A stretch of DNA of 23,902 nucleotides from JBQKLI01 sp012798975 (GTDB taxonomy: Bacteria; Bacillota; Clostridia; Tissierellales; Peptoniphilaceae). Positions 21,634-23,902 of the stretch are shown piece by piece. A program made the position numbers and the translations under genes. Below the pieces are notes generated by a model. It searched no databases. It was given only the letters and a program-made list of their open reading frames with translations, and was not told where the DNA came from. Position 1 is the stretch's first letter. Every line of letters begins with the position of its first letter. The stretch is taken from contig NZ_JBQKLI010000024.1 in the NCBI RefSeq assembly GCF_052116305.1, forward strand, positions 1 to 23,902, written 5' to 3'.

Positions 21634-22488
21634 ATGAAGAAGAAACAATATGGGATGCTCTTTTTTCTGCCTGTAATTCTTATAATATCTGTTTTCGTAT
21701 ATCTGCCCATAGGCAGTACATTTTTCTATAGTTTATACAATTTAAAATTAACGGAACCGGAAAATACGGAATTTATAGGACTGGAAAATTATGTGAAAGT
21801 ATTTCAAGATCCGAAGTTTTTGGATTCATTGTTTAATACGTTCTATATCCTTCTTTGGGTTTTGGCGATAACGTTGATAGTGAGTTTTTTCTTAGCTATT
21901 GTACTGAATAAGAAGACAAAATTAAGTCCTTTGCTCACAGCTGCTGCGATTATTCCATGGGCGCTGCCTCCAGTAGTAAACGGAATTGTATGGCGCTTTA
22001 TTTTTTATCCCGGTTATGGTTTATTGAATAAACTGCTTATGATATTCAGCGTTATAGATCGGCCCCTGGATTTTACAAGAGGACGTTTTTCGACACTGAT
22101 TATTGTAGCTATAATTGTTTCATGGAGAGTGATTCCTTTTTGCGCCATTATCTTCTTGTCGAATTTCCAATCGATTAATCCCGGGATTTACGAGGCTGCA
22201 GAGGTAGATGGGGCAGGTGTGTTTGACCGATTGTGGAAAATCACATTACCCTTATCCCTGCCGGCAATGGGGGTAGTTGTTACCCATATTATTATCTCAT
22301 CCATGAATGTGTTTGATGAAATTGTAGTTCTAATCGGTTATCGGGATATGGGGCAGAGTCTAAGTATCTATAATTATAGTGAAACATTTTCTTTTTTGAA
22401 CTTCGGGTATGGCAGTGCTATTTCCTATATTATAATGATGTTGACAGCAGTCGTCGGGTATTTTTATATTAAGGAGAGACAAGTGTAA
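21634..22488 (+). CDS. Sugar ABC transporter permease, MalF-like
   Basis: A 284-residue inner-membrane permease with six predicted helices, the first at residues about 7-28. The ATPase-contacting EAA loop is seen as EAAEVDGAGVFDRLWKITLP (about residues 187-206). It is a short MalF form without the large periplasmic loop of the E. coli protein. ATG 21634 has AAAGGAG upstream. It overlaps the second permease by one base (TAATG). Confidence 0.9.
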   Translation: MKKKQYGMLFFLPVILIISVFVYLPIGSTFFYSLYNLKLTEPENTEFIGLENYVKVFQDPKFLDSLFNTFYILLWVLAITLIVSFFLAIVLNKKTKLSPLLTAAAIIPWALPPVVNGIVWRFIFYPGYGLLNKLLMIFSVIDRPLDFTRGRFSTLIIVAIIVSWRVIPFCAIIFLSNFQSINPGIYEAAEVDGAGVFDRLWKITLPLSLPAMGVVVTHIIISSMNVFDEIVVLIGYRDMGQSLSIYNYSETFSFLNFGYGSAISYIIMMLTAVVGYFYIKERQV

Positions 22489-23330
22489 TGAAAAAGACTC
22501 TAGTTAAAATGTCAGAATGGTTGTTTGTAATTTTATTTATCGCTATGACAGTGATTCCTATTGCCTGGTGTTTTATAATGAGCATCAGTCCGGAAAATGA
22601 AATGCTTAAAAACACAGTAAACTTATTTCCAAGTGCTCCGACGCTAGACAATTATAGATCTCTTTTATTTGAAAATACAAGTTTTCAGACAGCCTTTTTA
22701 AAAGGACTGGAAAATTCCTTGACAGCAGTACTCCTTACTGAGATTTTAATCATTCCGATAGCAGTATGCGGAGGTTATGCTTTATCCAGATTTCGATTCT
22801 GGGGAAGAAGGGGATTTCGAATAGGATTATTGATAACGATGGTAATTCCTGTTTTTGCAACGATTATTCCGATCTATAAAATGTTTACAGAGCTGGGTTT
22901 CTTGGATAATATGTTTTGGCTTTGTGTGATCTATGTATCCGCATTTCTTCCAATGATTATCTGGCTTGTGAGCAATTATCTTGCTTCTTTTCCAAAAGAA
23001 ATCGAGGAAGCTGCCGCAATCGACGGATGCAGTCCTGTTCAAATTCTATTAAAAATCGTATTGCCTTCTTCTCTGCCGATTATACTGGCGATACTTCTTA
23101 TTGTGTTTTTAATGACATGGGGTCAATTCCAAATTCCCTTAATAATAGCCTCATCTAAAGCAACAAAGCCTTTAAGCATAGTCATACAAGAGTTTACCGC
23201 AAAAGACAGCGTATTCTACGGTTTAATGGCAGCTGGAGGTATTATATCCATACTCCCCCCTGCAATAGCAGCAATATTCTTTAGAAAGTATCTGGTATTA
23301 GGAATGAGCTCCGGAGCGGTGAAGGAGTAG
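22488..23330 (+). CDS. Sugar ABC transporter permease, MalG-like
   Basis: A 280-residue permease that pairs with the preceding one. It has six predicted helices and an EAA loop (EEAAAIDGCSPVQILLKIVL, about residues 171-190) close to the consensus. Last gene of the operon; no ATPase gene follows, so the transporter must borrow a shared MsmX/MalK-type ATPase encoded elsewhere. A purine-rich repeat and a terminator follow. Confidence 0.9.
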   Translation: MKKTLVKMSEWLFVILFIAMTVIPIAWCFIMSISPENEMLKNTVNLFPSAPTLDNYRSLLFENTSFQTAFLKGLENSLTAVLLTEILIIPIAVCGGYALSRFRFWGRRGFRIGLLITMVIPVFATIIPIYKMFTELGFLDNMFWLCVIYVSAFLPMIIWLVSNYLASFPKEIEEAAAIDGCSPVQILLKIVLPSSLPIILAILLIVFLMTWGQFQIPLIIASSKATKPLSIVIQEFTAKDSVFYGLMAAGGIISILPPAIAAIFFRKYLVLGMSSGAVKE

Positions 23331-23395
23331 AGAAAAAGAAGTGTGTAATGTGAAAGAGGGGAGAGGGGAGTTGTAGAGGAAAAGCAGAGCTTTTC
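23331..23395 (+). repeat. Purine-tract plus hairpin repeat, copy D1
   Basis: It begins at the base after the permease stop. It contains GTGAAAGAGGGGAG and GGGGAGTTGTAGAG as in copies B and C, and ends in hairpin GAAAAGC-AGA-GCTTTTC (23379-23395). Its stem differs in sequence from the other copies. Confidence 0.55.
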
Positions 23396-23408
23396 TTCTT
23401 TAGACATG

Positions 23409-23440
23409 GAAAACGGGAGCGCTTGCTCCTGTTTTCTTTA
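23409..23440 (+). terminator. Intrinsic terminator of the sugar ABC operon
   Basis: GAAAACGGGAGC (23409-23420) pairs with GCTCCTGTTTTC (23425-23436) over 12 bp with one G-U, with loop GCTT, followed by a T-rich run. It lies between repeat copies D1 and D2. Confidence 0.8.
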
Positions 23441-23450
23441 TTTTAAACAA

Positions 23451-23498
23451 GAAAAATGAACGTTTTTTCCATTTTTCCTCTTTCATTCCCCACTTCCG
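23451..23498 (-). repeat. Purine-tract plus hairpin repeat, copy D2 (inverted)
   Basis: On the minus strand it reads GGAAGTGGGGAATGAAAGAG, then a hairpin with arms GAAAAATG and CATTTTTC (23470-23477 and 23451-23458). The last 14 bases, CGTTCATTTTTCT-like, match the end of copy B. It points toward copy D1 with the terminator between them. Confidence 0.5.
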
Positions 23499-23548
23499 TT
23501 AGGTGTTAGGATAGTTGAAGGATTAGAAATAAAAAAGGAGACAAAATA

Positions 23549-23902
23549 ATGGACAAAACTTCTGAATTAATTCAAATCCAAAAGCGACCTTCCACCACTC
23601 GATATTCCTCTTCCTTTAAACTCGCTGCTATCGATAAGCTACTCGTTAATCCTCATAAGCCGATGTCTGAAGTGGCTAAGGAAATGAATGTGGACCGCAC
23701 GACCTTGTGGCATTGGTATGACGATTACAAACGCCAAATACTAAGCATCCAAGCTGAAGAGATCCATCCGTTCTTGTCGAAAGAAGAAGTAACTTGGGTA
23801 ACCGAAACGATCGGGGCCTCTAAAAAAGATAAGATTCGATACTGCAGACATTATGGTATCCCTTATCAAAAACTGTTACAATGGACAGAACTATACAAAG
23901 AC
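23549..23902 (+). CDS. Helix-turn-helix, transposase-like protein, N-terminal part only
   Basis: Open from ATG 23549 to the window edge (118 codons, no stop), with AAGGAG upstream. The first 70 residues hold a helix-turn-helix resembling the N-terminal domain of IS3-type and related transposases (YSSSFKLAAIDKLL ... MSEVAKEMNVDRTTLWHWYDDY). A second DNA-binding-like segment may follow (IRYCRHYGIPYQKLLQW). Codon choice (CGC, CTC, TCC, TTG) differs somewhat from the neighbouring genes, which fits a mobile gene. The catalytic part and both element ends are outside or not identified. A transcription regulator with a similar domain is the alternative. Confidence 0.6.
   Translation, partial: MDKTSELIQIQKRPSTTRYSSSFKLAAIDKLLVNPHKPMSEVAKEMNVDRTTLWHWYDDYKRQILSIQAEEIHPFLSKEEVTWVTETIGASKKDKIRYCRHYGIPYQKLLQWTELYKD

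Overview
The window looks like a chromosomal segment of an anaerobic low-GC Gram-positive bacterium, most likely Clostridia or Tissierellia in the broad sense. The reasons are AT-rich DNA with strong AGGAGG ribosome sites and some GTG/TTG starts, T-box leaders, a lipoprotein signal with a classic lipobox, a MetH without its built-in activation domain, and a YitJ-type homocysteine methyltransferase/MTHFR fusion. The species cannot be told from the sequence. No rRNA, tRNA, CRISPR array or prophage was seen. The only sign of a mobile element is a helix-turn-helix, transposase-like ORF that runs off the right edge.

Layout. Positions 1-79 hold the tail of an unidentified gene. Positions 140-4937 (minus strand) are a three-gene methionine operon: a stand-alone MetH activation domain, a short MetH, then the YitJ-like fusion. 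Together these would reduce methylene-THF, methylate homocysteine through cobalamin and reactivate oxidised cobalamin. A YfcE-like phosphoesterase diverges at 5090. A 513-base gap (5600-6112) carries two repeat types, a possible 35-residue membrane peptide and a bidirectional terminator. Positions 6113-9657 (minus) encode an asymmetric heterodimeric ABC exporter whose ~186-nt leader, with its own promoter, folds into an extended structure that I cannot assign to a known riboswitch class. Positions 10027-13299 (plus) are a tight cluster of MutY, a Nudix hydrolase, an MBL-fold hydrolase and an alpha/beta-hydrolase-fold protein that has lost its nucleophile. A GlsB/YeaQ-type membrane stress protein (13440-13691, minus) has a SigB-like promoter. 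Then come ppx-ppk1 (polyphosphate breakdown and synthesis, overlapping by one base), leuA behind two tandem leucine T-boxes, a YlmA-like orphan ABC ATPase, and a three-gene CUT1-type sugar ABC importer (lipoprotein and two permeases, no ATPase).

The most unusual content is between the genes. Two families of short dispersed repeats sit directly after stop codons. One is GC-rich, built on CCTAGGC motifs, with hairpins whose stems differ between copies but keep pairing (5601-5633, 6061-6111, 19994-20223). The other is a purine-rich tract (GAGTGGAAGAGTG / GAAAGAGGGGAGTT) ending in a hairpin of variable stem (89-139, 5633-5706, 13300-13362, 23331-23395, and an inverted copy at 23451-23498). The structured exporter leader and the tandem T-boxes are the other main points of interest.
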